DNA from: a virus
Direction: 5' to 3' (one strand)
IMG/VR virus record: IMGVR_UViG_3300033153_015607
Span: 1-38,536 of that record
Length of the DNA: 38,536 nucleotides
Made by a program: the position numbers and the translations under genes. A model generated the notes under the pieces. The model ran no database searches. It was not told the DNA's origin and was given only the letters and a program-made list of their open reading frames with translations. Below, one piece after another: positions 1 to 7,712 of the stretch (position 1 is its first letter; every line of letters begins with the position of its first letter).

Positions 1-88
1 TTATTACATTACAATATTTACATTATTTTTACTTATACTGTAATATATACTATTTTTTATGCTATACTTTTTTACATTATTTTACACT
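1..88. repeat. Terminal direct repeat (left copy)
   Basis: These 88 bases are identical to 38449-38536 and to 34540-34627. The segment is T-rich, non-coding and contains several TTAC motifs (4-7, 9-12, 18-21, 29-32, 72-75, 82-85). Matching window ends suggest circularity. Because an internal copy exists, the ends could also mark where an assembly or excision stopped in a repeat. Confidence 0.85.
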
Positions 89-300
89 ATAGCACTAGGA
101 GCCTGTTTTAGACGCTTTATTTGCTTTTAATGTTATAGCATTAAAAATTTGTTTTAGAGCCTAATTACACTACTAGCGTTCGTACCATTATTGTATTATT
201 TTTACAATACTAACATCATCTTTACAGTACTGGTAATGTTTTACTTATTATAAATATCCCATACATATTTTTACATATATGTATGGGATTCTAATACAAT
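89..300. other. Intergenic region beyond the lysis genes
   Basis: No gene is supported here. Bases 88-133 and 134-179 are two diverged units of 46 nt sharing TATAGCA at the start and TGTTTTAGA in the middle. The internal copy of this region near 34628 lacks bases 90-172; the extra piece is flanked by TTACACTA (82-89, 165-172). Bases 173-240 resemble 34628-34695. A near-palindrome TTACAGTACTGGTAA and the 258-287 hairpin follow. Confidence 0.5.
258..287. promoter_or_regulatory. Perfect 11-bp hairpin, function unknown
   Basis: CCCATACATAT and ATATGTATGGG form a perfect stem with a six-base loop. No T-tract follows on either strand, so it is not a standard terminator. It lies just beyond the late terminator and could be an operator, an mRNA 3' stabilising structure or a protein site. 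Confidence 0.4.
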
Positions 301-333
301 AAAAAAAGGAGATGTTTTTTTAAACATCTTCTT
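301..333 (-). terminator. Late-operon terminator
   Basis: On the minus strand a stem built from GATGTTT/AAACATC with flanking pairs is followed by seven T residues. It sits about 45 bases past the endolysin stop, where the late transcript should end. Confidence 0.75.
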
Positions 334-376
334 AATTATAACATACTTTCATTATTTTTTATATTATTTTTAATTA

Positions 377-970
377 TTATTTTATTTTTTCATTTACATA
401 ATTTAACATTTGGTAAATTAATGCAAAACTCTCAGCACGTGTAATTTTGTCATCAAATCGTTCCTCATGTATTATGATTCCATTTTTTACTAACTCATCC
501 TTTATCTTCTTTCCCCAATGTTCTTTTTCTACTTCTTCAAGTATTTTTAATATAGGGAAATTATTACCAGGACATACTGTTTCTGCTAAATATTTGTGCT
601 GTACAATTTTAACATTTTTTATTTTTTTAATATGCATTCTTAATCTTTCTATTAATGCAACATACTGTTTATTAGGTATATCTTTTTCTTTTTCATAATT
701 ACCTTCACAACAAATTCCATAACTGTCAAAATTATGATGTAAACAATGTGCTCCTACATGGTAACCTCTGCCAATATATACAGTTCCATCCTTTCGTATA
801 TATTCATTATATCCAAAACCTAGCCAACCTTTATTCAAGTGCCATTTGTGTATTTCTTCAGGCGTTGCTGAAATACAACCTGTATGATGCAACACTATGT
901 ATCTTATATTGTCTATATTTAACTGGGTAAGTTTTCCATTATATTTAAAATTTGTGTTTATTATTTCCAT
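377..970 (-). CDS. N-acetylmuramoyl-L-alanine amidase (endolysin)
   Basis: This 197-residue protein is an amidase_2/PGRP-fold enzyme that would cut the amide bond between MurNAc and the stem peptide at the end of infection. The zinc ligands are visible: LHHTG at about residues 27-31, VQHKY (His125) and VCPG (Cys133). The catalytic domain spans about residues 20-145. The last 45 residues (WGKKIKDELVKNGI, then RFDDKITRAE) match the tail segment often seen on clostridial phage and spore amidases and may help in wall binding. It is the last gene before a terminator and directly follows a holin. An AGGAGA site precedes the ATG. Confidence 0.93.
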   Translation of the reverse strand: MEIINTNFKYNGKLTQLNIDNIRYIVLHHTGCISATPEEIHKWHLNKGWLGFGYNEYIRKDGTVYIGRGYHVGAHCLHHNFDSYGICCEGNYEKEKDIPNKQYVALIERLRMHIKKIKNVKIVQHKYLAETVCPGNNFPILKILEEVEKEHWGKKIKDELVKNGIIIHEERFDDKITRAESFALIYQMLNYVNEKIK

Positions 971-978
971 TTTTTATA

Positions 979-1230
979 TTATTCTCCTTTTTTAATTTGC
1001 TTTTTGACTTGATGTAAACCTATTGAAGCACCTGCTACTAATACACCTTGTACAAACGCCATAGGTTTTATACCAAAATAGGAAAAACTTAGTAAAATAC
1101 CCAACAACATTAACATCATTGGTATATATTTATTAGCTATAATATTCATATGCTTGAAAATATATCCAACTATCCACAAAACTGGTATGAAAATAATACA
1201 TTCTTTGTAAATAAAATTTAAAAAATCCAT
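979..1230 (-). CDS. Holin
   Basis: An 83-residue membrane protein with two to three hydrophobic stretches: about residues 10-25, then 36-52 with MMLMLLGILLSF, and a third weak one near 57-70. It ends in a lysine-rich tail (KKQIKKGE). Size, layout and the GLHQVKK ending fit Phage_holin_5_2-type holins, which open the membrane to release endolysin. It lies 8 bases upstream of the amidase gene and has an AGGTAATTT ribosome site. The family assignment is by pattern only. Confidence 0.75.
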   Translation of the reverse strand: MDFLNFIYKECIIFIPVLWIVGYIFKHMNIIANKYIPMMLMLLGILLSFSYFGIKPMAFVQGVLVAGASIGLHQVKKQIKKGE

Positions 1231-1241
1231 AAATTACCTCC

Positions 1242-1520
1242 TTATATTTTTAGTTTCGCTTCTATTTGTGACATTCTAACTTCTAATCTTATGTATTTTT
1301 CGTTTAGCTCATCAAAATTGTTTATTATTTTTTCTATTTTTTTGTTAATTTTCTCTATTCCGGCATTTATGGATTTTAATTCCTGTTCGATTATGCCTGT
1401 TTTTTGTGCGTCGTTCTTTAAATTCCTAATCCATCCATTTATTCCAATGAATGCACCAAAAATTAAACATATAAAGGCTATAAATGTGTAAAAAGTACTA
1501 AAATTAAGAGAGTTTCCCAA
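1242..1520 (-). CDS. XhlA-like membrane-anchored coiled-coil lysis protein
   Basis: A 92-residue protein with one N-terminal membrane segment (about residues 9-28, FYTFIAFICLIFGAFIG). A long heptad-rich coiled coil (about 35-92) follows. This layout is that of XhlA-type proteins, which act with holins in Bacillus PBSX-like phages. The start is a TTG: an in-frame TGA lies just upstream and no ATG precedes the membrane segment. Translation is probably coupled to the micro-ORF whose stop lies two bases upstream. Confidence 0.65.
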   Translation of the reverse strand: MGNSLNFSTFYTFIAFICLIFGAFIGINGWIRNLKNDAQKTGIIEQELKSINAGIEKINKKIEKIINNFDELNEKYIRLEVRMSQIEAKLKI

Positions 1521-1522
1521 TT

Positions 1523-1591
1523 TTATACATCATCCTTTCGTGGCTTGCGTGGCTTGCGTGGCTTGCGTGGTTTGCGAGAAGTGCGTGGCAT
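1523..1591 (-). CDS. Very basic 22-residue peptide with RKP repeats
   Basis: The peptide reads MPRTS, four RKP units and RKDDV, then stops at TAA. The DNA is a 9-bp tandem repeat (GTGGCTTGC on the plus strand), strikingly GC-rich for this genome. A strong AGGAGGT lies 8 bases before the ATG, and the stop is two bases before the TTG of the next gene. That arrangement supports real translation, either for a small nucleic-acid- or membrane-binding peptide or as a leader coupling the lysis protein. I do not know its function. Confidence 0.6.
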   Translation of the reverse strand: MPRTSRKPRKPRKPRKPRKDDV

Positions 1592-1622
1592 AAATTATTA
1601 CCTCCTAATTATACTATATTTA

Positions 1623-1904
1623 CTATTTAATTCCATTATTTACTGTACTATTATTCCCAGAACTGGAACCATTGTAAGAATTTTCCACAGATGATCCGCC
1701 TTCATAATTATAAGCTTGGTAATCTTTGTAAATTATAACAGTGCTAAACAAAACTGTAATTGCAATAATACAAATAGCAAAAGCAACAACTATTTTGTAA
1801 TGCATTTTATCTCGTTTTTCTTGTTCTAAAAAAATTTTTTCTATTATATTAGTAATCATTTTGTCGCTTTCACTTTTTAATGCAATTAATATATCTTTTT
1901 CCAT
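1623..1904 (-). CDS. Small single-pass membrane protein, lysis/tail junction
   Basis: A 93-residue protein with a charged amphipathic N-terminus (MEKDILIALKSESDKM). One clear membrane span follows at about residues 38-60 (VVAFAICIIAITVLFSTVI), then a Ser/Asn/Gly-rich tail. Similar short proteins with an EKD(I/L)L-x-LK-x-ESDK start are common beside lysis genes in Firmicutes prophages. Their role is undefined; an accessory lysis or spanin-like part is possible. An AGGTAATTA ribosome site precedes the start. Confidence 0.55.
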   Translation of the reverse strand: MEKDILIALKSESDKMITNIIEKIFLEQEKRDKMHYKIVVAFAICIIAITVLFSTVIIYKDYQAYNYEGGSSVENSYNGSSSGNNSTVNNGIK

Positions 1905-1934
1905 TAATTACCTCCATAATTACCTCCATTTCAA

Positions 1935-2324
1935 TTATGTAACAGACCATTCTTCTATTAGAACGTTGTATTTCATCGTATTTGCCGTCTCAGATACAAT
2001 TTGTATTGTTGCACCTGCTTCAGCAATAAATTCATTGTTATATGTGTAAGTCTGAGCACCTTCTGTCGCGTCAGTACCATTTAGCTTAAACATTTTGTTG
2101 CCTAAAATGTATTGGTCTGCCGGGGTAGATACTCCACTTGGAAATAAATACAAGGTTGCATATTTTACTGCATTATTTACATTACTTATTACAATACTCT
2201 TTATCTTTGCTTTTTTTCCAGTTCCTACCGTATAAATTAAACTTTGGGTTGTTGTTGCTAATCCAGTTTCGGTTATTTCTTCCTCAATTTCATTATTTGT
2301 TATATATTCACCTAAAATTGTCAT
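1935..2324 (-). CDS. Small tail-tip protein, paralogue of the next gene
   Basis: A 129-residue protein rich in beta-strand-forming residues, with no recognised family. It shares an obvious layout with the product of 2329-2694: a SLIYTVGTGKKAKIKSIVISN block against EVLYTVPVLKKARVVSIIISN, then KYATLYLFPSG against KYATIYHFQSG, and SETANTMKYNVLIEE against SETASSMRYEVIFLE. Its GGAGGT ribosome site is formed by the last codons of the upstream paralogue. Position at the distal end of the tail module suggests a tail-tip or receptor-binding part (inference). Confidence 0.6.
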   Translation of the reverse strand: MTILGEYITNNEIEEEITETGLATTTQSLIYTVGTGKKAKIKSIVISNVNNAVKYATLYLFPSGVSTPADQYILGNKMFKLNGTDATEGAQTYTYNNEFIAEAGATIQIVSETANTMKYNVLIEEWSVT

Positions 2325-2328
2325 TTTT

Positions 2329-2694
2329 TTAAGAAACCTCCTCTTCTAGAAAAATTACCTCGTAACGCATGCTACTAGCTGTTTCAGAAACTAATTGTAG
2401 ACTTTCACCAGCAAACATCAAAAATGGTAATTTATAGATATATTCCCCTGATCCTCTTTTTGAACCAATTCCTGGAAGCCTAAACTTTTTTTTCCCTTTT
2501 ATGAAAGCATCGCCTGGTGTACTTTCACCACTCTGAAAATGGTAAATAGTAGCATATTTAGTATTTGTTGATATATTACTAATAATTATAGAAACTACCC
2601 TAGCCTTTTTCAAAACTGGAACTGTATATAGTACCTCTTGTAGGTCGTCTGCCAATCCTGCCTCTATTTTGTCAACAGATGTCTCTATCCCCAT
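2329..2694 (-). CDS. Small tail-tip protein, paralogue of the previous gene
   Basis: A 121-residue predicted beta-rich protein, homologous along its length to the neighbouring 129-residue protein (shared ISN, KYAT-x-Y, STP, VSETA motifs). It is probably a duplicated virion component of the distal tail. The family is not recognised. It starts at ATG after a GGGGTGG ribosome site that overlaps the end of the preceding gene. Confidence 0.6.
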   Translation of the reverse strand: MGIETSVDKIEAGLADDLQEVLYTVPVLKKARVVSIIISNISTNTKYATIYHFQSGESTPGDAFIKGKKKFRLPGIGSKRGSGEYIYKLPFLMFAGESLQLVSETASSMRYEVIFLEEEVS

Positions 2695-2697
2695 TTA

Positions 2698-2910
2698 TTA
2701 CCACCCCAATCCGTATAATCTTCTTAACATATAGTTGCTTACATATACTAGCTCATCTTCAATTTTATTGAAATTACTAGCATTAGCATCTGTTCCAAAA
2801 ACTGTTATTCCTGATGTATTTTTTACAATATTTTTAGGCACACCGTCGACATTATATAAACTAGGTGTTGCGTCAACTTCATCTTGCCAGTTTGTTTTTG
2901 TGTAAGACAT
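2698..2910 (-). CDS. Short tail-fibre-linker-like protein
   Basis: From the ATG at 2910 the protein has about 70 residues (MSYTKTNWQDEV..., ending LRRLYGLGW). The start is chosen because GAGGTGAT lies just upstream; an extra GTG three codons earlier would sit inside that site. The pattern 'YTKTNWQDEVDATPS...NASNFNKIEDEL' is common in short phage fibre or collar proteins of Firmicutes, in which the NxIE segment trimerises. Likely a tail-tip component. Confidence 0.6.
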   Translation of the reverse strand: MSYTKTNWQDEVDATPSLYNVDGVPKNIVKNTSGITVFGTDANASNFNKIEDELVYVSNYMLRRLYGLGW

Positions 2911-2948
2911 TATCATCACCTCATAATTTTTACTAATTTAACATTTTT

Positions 2949-3242
2949 TTACTCACTAACATTTAAAAATTTGAAAGGAATTACAATTCTTAATCCTTCT
3001 TCTGTTTTTGTAAATGTTATGTTTCTTTCAGTTAATATAATTCCAGTTATTCCCTTTATTTTAAAATCTGTGAAATTTCCATTTTCTGTAGTTTCTATAA
3101 ATAAAATTACATCTAATGTATTATCTACCACGTCTTTGCTACTAGGCGTTACCTCTTTTTCTACTGTGTCTACTTTATACAAAACGCTGCTAATATCGTT
3201 CGCAAATAAATTTGCAAGCCTATTTAATCCATCATTTGTCAT
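2949..3242 (-). CDS. Small hypothetical tail-module protein
   Basis: A 97-residue protein starting MTNDGLNRLANLF. The opening resembles the N-terminus of small distal-tail proteins where a short helix precedes a beta domain with alternating charged strands. No family is recognised. It lies between the baseplate wedge and the fibre-like genes, three bases after the wedge gene, with a GGAGAT ribosome site, so it is very likely part of the baseplate or fibre set. Confidence 0.5.
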   Translation of the reverse strand: MTNDGLNRLANLFANDISSVLYKVDTVEKEVTPSSKDVVDNTLDVILFIETTENGNFTDFKIKGITGIILTERNITFTKTEEGLRIVIPFKFLNVSE

Positions 3243-3244
3243 TT

Positions 3245-3865
3245 TTACAATCTCCTTCCAAGTGTTCGAGAAATCCGAAAAGTTCCCGCATGTAAAAATA
3301 TTACTTTTTGTACAGTTACTTCCTCATCATTTTCAACAATACCTGTTGTTTCAAAATTTGCAATTATTTCATAATATATTTTTACTCCCCCTGCAGCAAT
3401 ACGTTCAAAGGTAATTTCTGGTATATTTATGGGATTTTCTGCTAAATTGGATAATTTTACAATTAAAGAAGCGGGTTCATAATTGTAAAAAGATTGTTGC
3501 CATCCCTCTAAAAACCCATTTAGGGAATTTTCTCCAAAAATTAATTTTACTATTTCTTCAATTTCTGCTATTCTTCCCCTGCTTCGATTTGCTTTTATTT
3601 CTATTTTTATTCTTCGCCTTAGCTCCTCATCGTTGCTAGCACCGCGTATTATATTTACATTTTCTGCAAAAATATCAAGATTTTTACCTGTTGCAACATC
3701 TATATTTAGTATATCTATAGCTTTATTGTCAGTTTCTTCTATTTCTACCATTTCTATGTCAATGGGTTTCAATAATTTACCAAAATTAGAATTTTTACTA
3801 TATTTCCCAAAATAGTAAATAAGTAGATTCAACATAGCTTTGTGAAAATCTGTTGCAGTTGCCAT
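3245..3865 (-). CDS. Baseplate wedge / tail protein, DUF2612-like
   Basis: A 206-residue protein. Residues about 60-120 (GKNLDIFAENVNIIRGASNDEELRRRIKIEIK split around a turn, then RSRGRIAEIEEIVKLIFG) match the core of DUF2612/gpI-type tail proteins, where 'LD-x-lGe-x-v-x-x-xRg-x-x-D-x-xyr-x-ri' is typical. It directly follows baseplate J, as these genes do in contractile-tail phages. It would link the baseplate to fibres. Confidence 0.7.
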   Translation of the reverse strand: MATATDFHKAMLNLLIYYFGKYSKNSNFGKLLKPIDIEMVEIEETDNKAIDILNIDVATGKNLDIFAENVNIIRGASNDEELRRRIKIEIKANRSRGRIAEIEEIVKLIFGENSLNGFLEGWQQSFYNYEPASLIVKLSNLAENPINIPEITFERIAAGGVKIYYEIIANFETTGIVENDEEVTVQKVIFLHAGTFRISRTLGRRL

Positions 3866-3869
3866 TTTT

Positions 3870-5015
3870 TTATATCACCGTCACTTTTGCGTTATCAGTT
3901 ACAGCTTTTTCTATTTCTGCTATAATTATGTCATTTGTTGTATACGTTATACCATCTAAGCTGGATTCTATTAACAAATTATCTATACCTGTTACATTAT
4001 TTACAATTTCAATAGAAATTTTGAATAAAATTACATCTACACCTATTTTTAGATTATTTATATAATCTACAACAATATCTCTAATTTGTGTATCTCCGTC
4101 AGGAGGGTATTCGCTACCTTTCGTTACCGTTACTCTAATCCAAATGGAAATTTCTGTCGGTCTTGTAAATCCTATAGTAATTATATTACCATTTTCATCC
4201 TCAACGTCGTCTGTAATCGTTCCGTAGCTTTGTATTCCTGCTGCCTTTGTTTCCAATATTTTACTTATTATATCTACATCTGTACCGTTTAAAACGACAG
4301 GTGCAATCGATTTTGGAGGAATTCCATTTACGGTATACATTGTATCATTTTCTCTACAAATAGCATCTTTTACATTATCTACCTGTAATAGTGCAGATCT
4401 TACAGCGTTGGAAGTAGAACCCCCTCCTAGGGCTAAACTTGCAAAATATCTTGTTCTTAGGTCTACATCCGTTTCCTGGTTACTTCCTCCAGATGTTTCC
4501 AATACATTTGTTACACTATCTACACCAGATAATGGGTTTACAATTTTTGTAATTGTGTCTGCAGCAACATTTCCATTAGTTCCAGTTTCTTCTGCAATTA
4601 TATTTAGATTTACACTTCCTCCAGAAATTGTTCCTGATTCCAAAGTTTTGAAAATTATATTGTCCTGAGTAGATATTAAAAATTCGGCAGGGATAATAGT
4701 ACCATCTGTTCCAGATATTGTTATTTCACCTGTAGCGGCGGTTGCTTGATTTCTTCTTAAACCTGCAAATTTTACTGCGTAATTTAAAGCAACACCTGTT
4801 GCTAAATTAACATAGCGTTGACTATATAGATTTTGGTTATTTTCCCATAATTCTCCAAGTTGAGCAGCAACAGCAGCAACAATTTGATACTGAGGTGTAC
4901 CTTCTCTTGTGTCAAAATCGTCTCCGAATTGCTGTTTTAATTCTGTAAGCATTTCGTTTATTATTTCTGTAACTGTTTTTATAACAAATCCATTTTCTGT
5001 TATCCCGTATGACAT
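3870..5015 (-). CDS. Baseplate J family protein
   Basis: A 381-residue baseplate wedge component of the P2 gpJ / PBSX XkdT family. The N-terminus (EIINEMLTELKQQFGDDFDT) and the section LATGVALNYAVKFAGLRRNQATAATG (about 70-97) are diagnostic. The middle holds the usual SGTDGTIIPAEF segment and the 'TDVDLRTRYFASL' motif. The ATG at 5015 overlaps the TGA of the upstream gp25-like gene (TGATG) and follows a GGAGGT site, so the two are translationally coupled. It assembles around the hub and spike. Confidence 0.9.
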   Translation of the reverse strand: MSYGITENGFVIKTVTEIINEMLTELKQQFGDDFDTREGTPQYQIVAAVAAQLGELWENNQNLYSQRYVNLATGVALNYAVKFAGLRRNQATAATGEITISGTDGTIIPAEFLISTQDNIIFKTLESGTISGGSVNLNIIAEETGTNGNVAADTITKIVNPLSGVDSVTNVLETSGGSNQETDVDLRTRYFASLALGGGSTSNAVRSALLQVDNVKDAICRENDTMYTVNGIPPKSIAPVVLNGTDVDIISKILETKAAGIQSYGTITDDVEDENGNIITIGFTRPTEISIWIRVTVTKGSEYPPDGDTQIRDIVVDYINNLKIGVDVILFKISIEIVNNVTGIDNLLIESSLDGITYTTNDIIIAEIEKAVTDNAKVTVI

Positions 5016-5383
5016 CAAATCGTTACCTCCAGTTCGATTTCTTCTTCTGTTTTTGTTGTTGCTGTAAAATTAATTATAATTATCCTATTTATTGTATCTG
5101 TTGTTATATTAACGCTATTAACTGTTGCCATTCTTGTATCCTTTAAAATTGCTTCTGTTATGTCAATTTTTGCTTGTTCAATATTATAATTTTTACCAAT
5201 TATGTAATTATGAGACAATCCAAAGCTTGTATCTAAAAAAAATTCTTCTTTTTTTGTACTTAAAATTGTTCTTATATATTGCTTCAATTCGTTTTCATCG
5301 TTATTAATAATATTAAGCGAATTGTTTACTATGCTTAAATCTCCTGTATCCTCTATTTTTAACGTTTTGTAATAATTTGACAT
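5015..5383 (-). CDS. gp25/XkdS-like baseplate protein (DUF2634 type)
   Basis: A 122-residue protein with the classic gp25-like layout: an N-terminal strand pair with 'TGDLSIVNNSLNIINNDENE', a helix (LKQYIRTILSTKKEEFFLDTSF) and a C-terminal 'RMATVNSVNITTDTINRIIIINF' strand region. In contractile tails it nucleates the sheath on the baseplate. It is coupled to the baseplate J gene. Confidence 0.85.
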   Translation of the reverse strand: MSNYYKTLKIEDTGDLSIVNNSLNIINNDENELKQYIRTILSTKKEEFFLDTSFGLSHNYIIGKNYNIEQAKIDITEAILKDTRMATVNSVNITTDTINRIIIINFTATTKTEEEIELEVTI

Positions 5384-5410
5384 ATTAACCTCTATTTATA
5401 TTTATTAACA

Positions 5411-6049
5411 TTATTCAACTTTACTTTTCGACGATGGGCTAGGACTTCCAGTATTTGGAGTTCCTGTATTACCTATTCCAGCAACAGGATGAGTATGATT
5501 ATCTAGCCAGTTTTTTAAACTTGTTCCCAAAGGTATACCTTCTGTTGCACTTTCTCCTAGTAAAATATTACCAGTTGTATCTATTATAACATTATTTGTA
5601 TTATCTATCTTAATTTTTACACTATTATCCTTTTTACCTATTACTAAGTAGTTATTGTCATTTATATCCAAATCATGGTTGAAAATGTTAAAATTAAACG
5701 GTAACGCAACAGCATTATTTAAGCTGTGTATTTCTTTTGTATTTGTATCTTTTAATTCTCCTGTTAATACCAAATTCTGGATATCATAATCAACAAAAAG
5801 TAACAGTACAATATCATTTACATTTATTGGAATTTTTATAATAAAATTACTTGACATATTTTGCAACAATGGAACATTTACAAGTATGGGAAATTCTAAC
5901 AAGTTATCGTTAACGAAATGTTTATGCAACGGTAAGACGTCAACAGTAGATTTTAACTTGTTTATTTTTGTTACTTTTGCAAACATACAGCAATTTAATT
6001 CGTTTATTTTATTATAAAATTCTTTCTGTAAATATTTGTTAAAATACAT
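5411..6049 (-). CDS. Central spike / Gp138-like puncturing protein
   Basis: A 212-residue protein with an OB-fold-like N-terminal half (about 20-125, CCMFAKVTKINKLKSTVDVLP...) and a beta-helix-like stretch (NNYLVIGKKDNSVKIKIDNTNNVIID). The end is glycine- and proline-rich and contains NHTHP and a TGTPNTGSPSPS tail. This is the pattern of Gp138/gpV-type spikes, in which histidines at the tip may bind a metal. It lies between hub and gp25, the usual order. Confidence 0.8.
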   Translation of the reverse strand: MYFNKYLQKEFYNKINELNCCMFAKVTKINKLKSTVDVLPLHKHFVNDNLLEFPILVNVPLLQNMSSNFIIKIPINVNDIVLLLFVDYDIQNLVLTGELKDTNTKEIHSLNNAVALPFNFNIFNHDLDINDNNYLVIGKKDNSVKIKIDNTNNVIIDTTGNILLGESATEGIPLGTSLKNWLDNHTHPVAGIGNTGTPNTGSPSPSSKSKVE

Positions 6050-6051
6050 TA

Positions 6052-6852
6052 TTATTCAATCCTTTTTATTTCTGCAGAAATTGTAAAATCTGTATTATAT
6101 TGTCCCCTCAGAACAAAAAACAATCCGTTTACAACGCTGCTATTTACGTTTATAACAGAGTAAGGCCTAATGTGCCAGTTCATCAACATTTGTATACTAT
6201 ATTCTGCATCGTTGTCTATTTCATTTACTTTTTTTGGAGTTTCTATTAAACCAGTTCCAGAATTTAATAAAAATCCCATTCCAGAATTTTCATTATTTTT
6301 ACTTATAATGTCAATCTTTCCATTATTTATGATAAGTTTTGAACCAGAATTTTCCACTACGCTCTTAATTGCCTCTTTTAGCCTTCCAAATACCGTATAC
6401 CCATTTTGATATACAGTGTCATTTTTGAGGCTAAATTTGCCTATTTCCATGCCTACCAAAGATGTAATATTTTTCAATATTTCACTTGCTTTTACCGTTT
6501 CTGTAAAAGTTTTACTTATAACTGCATTCATCCAGTTATTGGAAGACCCTTGGATTTCTATTTCTGTTATAATATTTACATTACTCTTGTTCGTTTCAAC
6601 TTTTTTAATTATACCTGTTAATATATTACCAATATTGTTATTATATCCAGCATTTACAGAAATTAGTAATCCTTTGTTTATTTTAGATATGGTATCATTT
6701 GACAAATTATACATATTAAGTGTAAATTTATTTGACTCCTCATCACTGTCAAATATTCCAGAAAATTCAATTTTTAGATCTGGATACACAAACTGTTTAT
6801 TTATTCCTTCAATATTTACTTCTATTCTGCGTTTAAATAGAGCGTTTTCTAT
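6052..6852 (-). CDS. Tail hub protein (gpD/XkdQ-like), apparent ATA start
   Basis: The hub joins tube, spike and baseplate. The reading frame continues 21 codons upstream of the first GTG (6789). Those codons encode ENALFKRRIEV..., a natural N-terminus for this family before the strand 'YPDLKIEFSG'. No ATG, GTG or TTG exists between an in-frame stop and that GTG. The best start is ATA at 6852, which overlaps the TAG of the plug gene (ATAG) and has AGGTGAT five to six bases upstream. The predicted length is then 266 residues. The alternative is a start at GTG 6789 with loss of a conserved strand. Confidence 0.75.
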   Translation of the reverse strand: MENALFKRRIEVNIEGINKQFVYPDLKIEFSGIFDSDEESNKFTLNMYNLSNDTISKINKGLLISVNAGYNNNIGNILTGIIKKVETNKSNVNIITEIEIQGSSNNWMNAVISKTFTETVKASEILKNITSLVGMEIGKFSLKNDTVYQNGYTVFGRLKEAIKSVVENSGSKLIINNGKIDIISKNNENSGMGFLLNSGTGLIETPKKVNEIDNDAEYSIQMLMNWHIRPYSVINVNSSVVNGLFFVLRGQYNTDFTISAEIKRIE

Positions 6853-7184
6853 GTTCTATCACCTACCCATATAAAACAAGATTTTCCAAGATTGTTAATA
6901 TTTACATCTTCTTCCTTTCCTGAAAAATCGAACGGGACTAATATTTCATTAAAAAAATTATTGTTACGGTTAGAAAACGTATCGTGACTTATTGCTTCAA
7001 ACAGTACGTTTCCTAATACTAATTTTTCGCCATCAACCAATTTTATGTCATTTTTTTCCAAACTTACGGTAAGTATATTATGTTTAGTGTTGTATTTTAT
7101 TCCAAATTTGTAAGTATTTCCTGATAGTAATATATCAAAATCGTATGGTATCAATTCGTTTACAATAGGTAGTATATAAGCCAT
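6849..7184 (-). CDS. Baseplate plug protein (Pam3 gp18-like)
   Basis: A 111-residue protein with the familiar order of motifs: PIVNELIPYDFDILLSG, then KYNTKHNILTVSLEK, 'DGEKLVLGN-x-LF' and the end 'NNLGKSCFIWVGDRT'. In short contractile tails of the Pam3 type this protein plugs the hub. Its stop overlaps the next start (ATAG). Confidence 0.8.
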   Translation of the reverse strand: MAYILPIVNELIPYDFDILLSGNTYKFGIKYNTKHNILTVSLEKNDIKLVDGEKLVLGNVLFEAISHDTFSNRNNNFFNEILVPFDFSGKEEDVNINNLGKSCFIWVGDRT

Positions 7185-7203
7185 TTTTTTTATACTCCTT
7201 TTT

Positions 7204-7704
7204 CTAACTTACTAAGCTACTGTTTAAATCTTCCATTAATGTATTAAACTGTGTAGGTGTTTCTTTGTCTTCTAACTGTTTCTTTCCCTCGCTTGTTTCT
7301 TCTTTTATCTTTGGTCTGGGAATTTTTGTATAATCTATATATATAACTTGCAGTTCTGCAACAATTATTTGCTTAAGTGTTAGACTAAATTTAAATCCAT
7401 TTTTGATTGTATTATCATGCGTACTGTCAAACATTTCTATAATTGTATTATTTAGTATATTTCTACCAATATAAGTTAATAATGTTTTATTTTTCATATA
7501 TTCTCTTATTTTTTTAAGCTTATCAGCAGCGTCTTCTCCTACCATAATTCCATTCAAACTTACAGAATATGGAGTAATTTCAACATTATCCACAATACTG
7601 GTACCATCTTCCACAGGAAAATCTGTAGCAGCTGCTGTATTTGTAATCGTTTCGCTTTCGACCACAGAAAAAAATATGTCTCCAAGCTTAGTTAATCTTG
7701 CCAT
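7204..7704 (-). CDS. Dit-like distal tail protein
   Basis: A 166-residue protein. The region 'SVVESETITNTAAATDFPVEDGTSIVDNVEITPYSVSLNG' split over residues 13-52 is typical of the Dit-like N-terminal domain in contractile tails, followed by 'KLKKIREYMKNKTLLTYIGRN' and a strand pair. Residues after about 130 are charged and disordered. It sits after the tape-measure gene, as expected of a tail-tube/baseplate adaptor. Confidence 0.75.
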   Translation of the reverse strand: MARLTKLGDIFFSVVESETITNTAAATDFPVEDGTSIVDNVEITPYSVSLNGIMVGEDAADKLKKIREYMKNKTLLTYIGRNILNNTIIEMFDSTHDNTIKNGFKFSLTLKQIIVAELQVIYIDYTKIPRPKIKEETSEGKKQLEDKETPTQFNTLMEDLNSSLVS

Positions 7705-7712
7705 ATTTTACC

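Noticed and set aside
1-88. Proof of a physical terminal repeat of the phage genome
   Set aside because: The same 88 bases occur internally at 34540-34627, so identity of the ends can come from a repeat or from contig circularity.
88-179. A CRISPR array suggested by GTTTTAGAGC
   Set aside because: Only two poorly matching units exist, without constant repeats, spacers or cas genes, so it is reported only as an unexplained repeat.
258-287. A second late terminator
   Set aside because: The stem is perfect, but neither strand has a T-tract after it.
2884-3414. A 176-codon plus-strand open frame
   Set aside because: It is antisense to three tail genes with good start sites, has Phe/Leu/Ser-rich composition and no recognisable domain.
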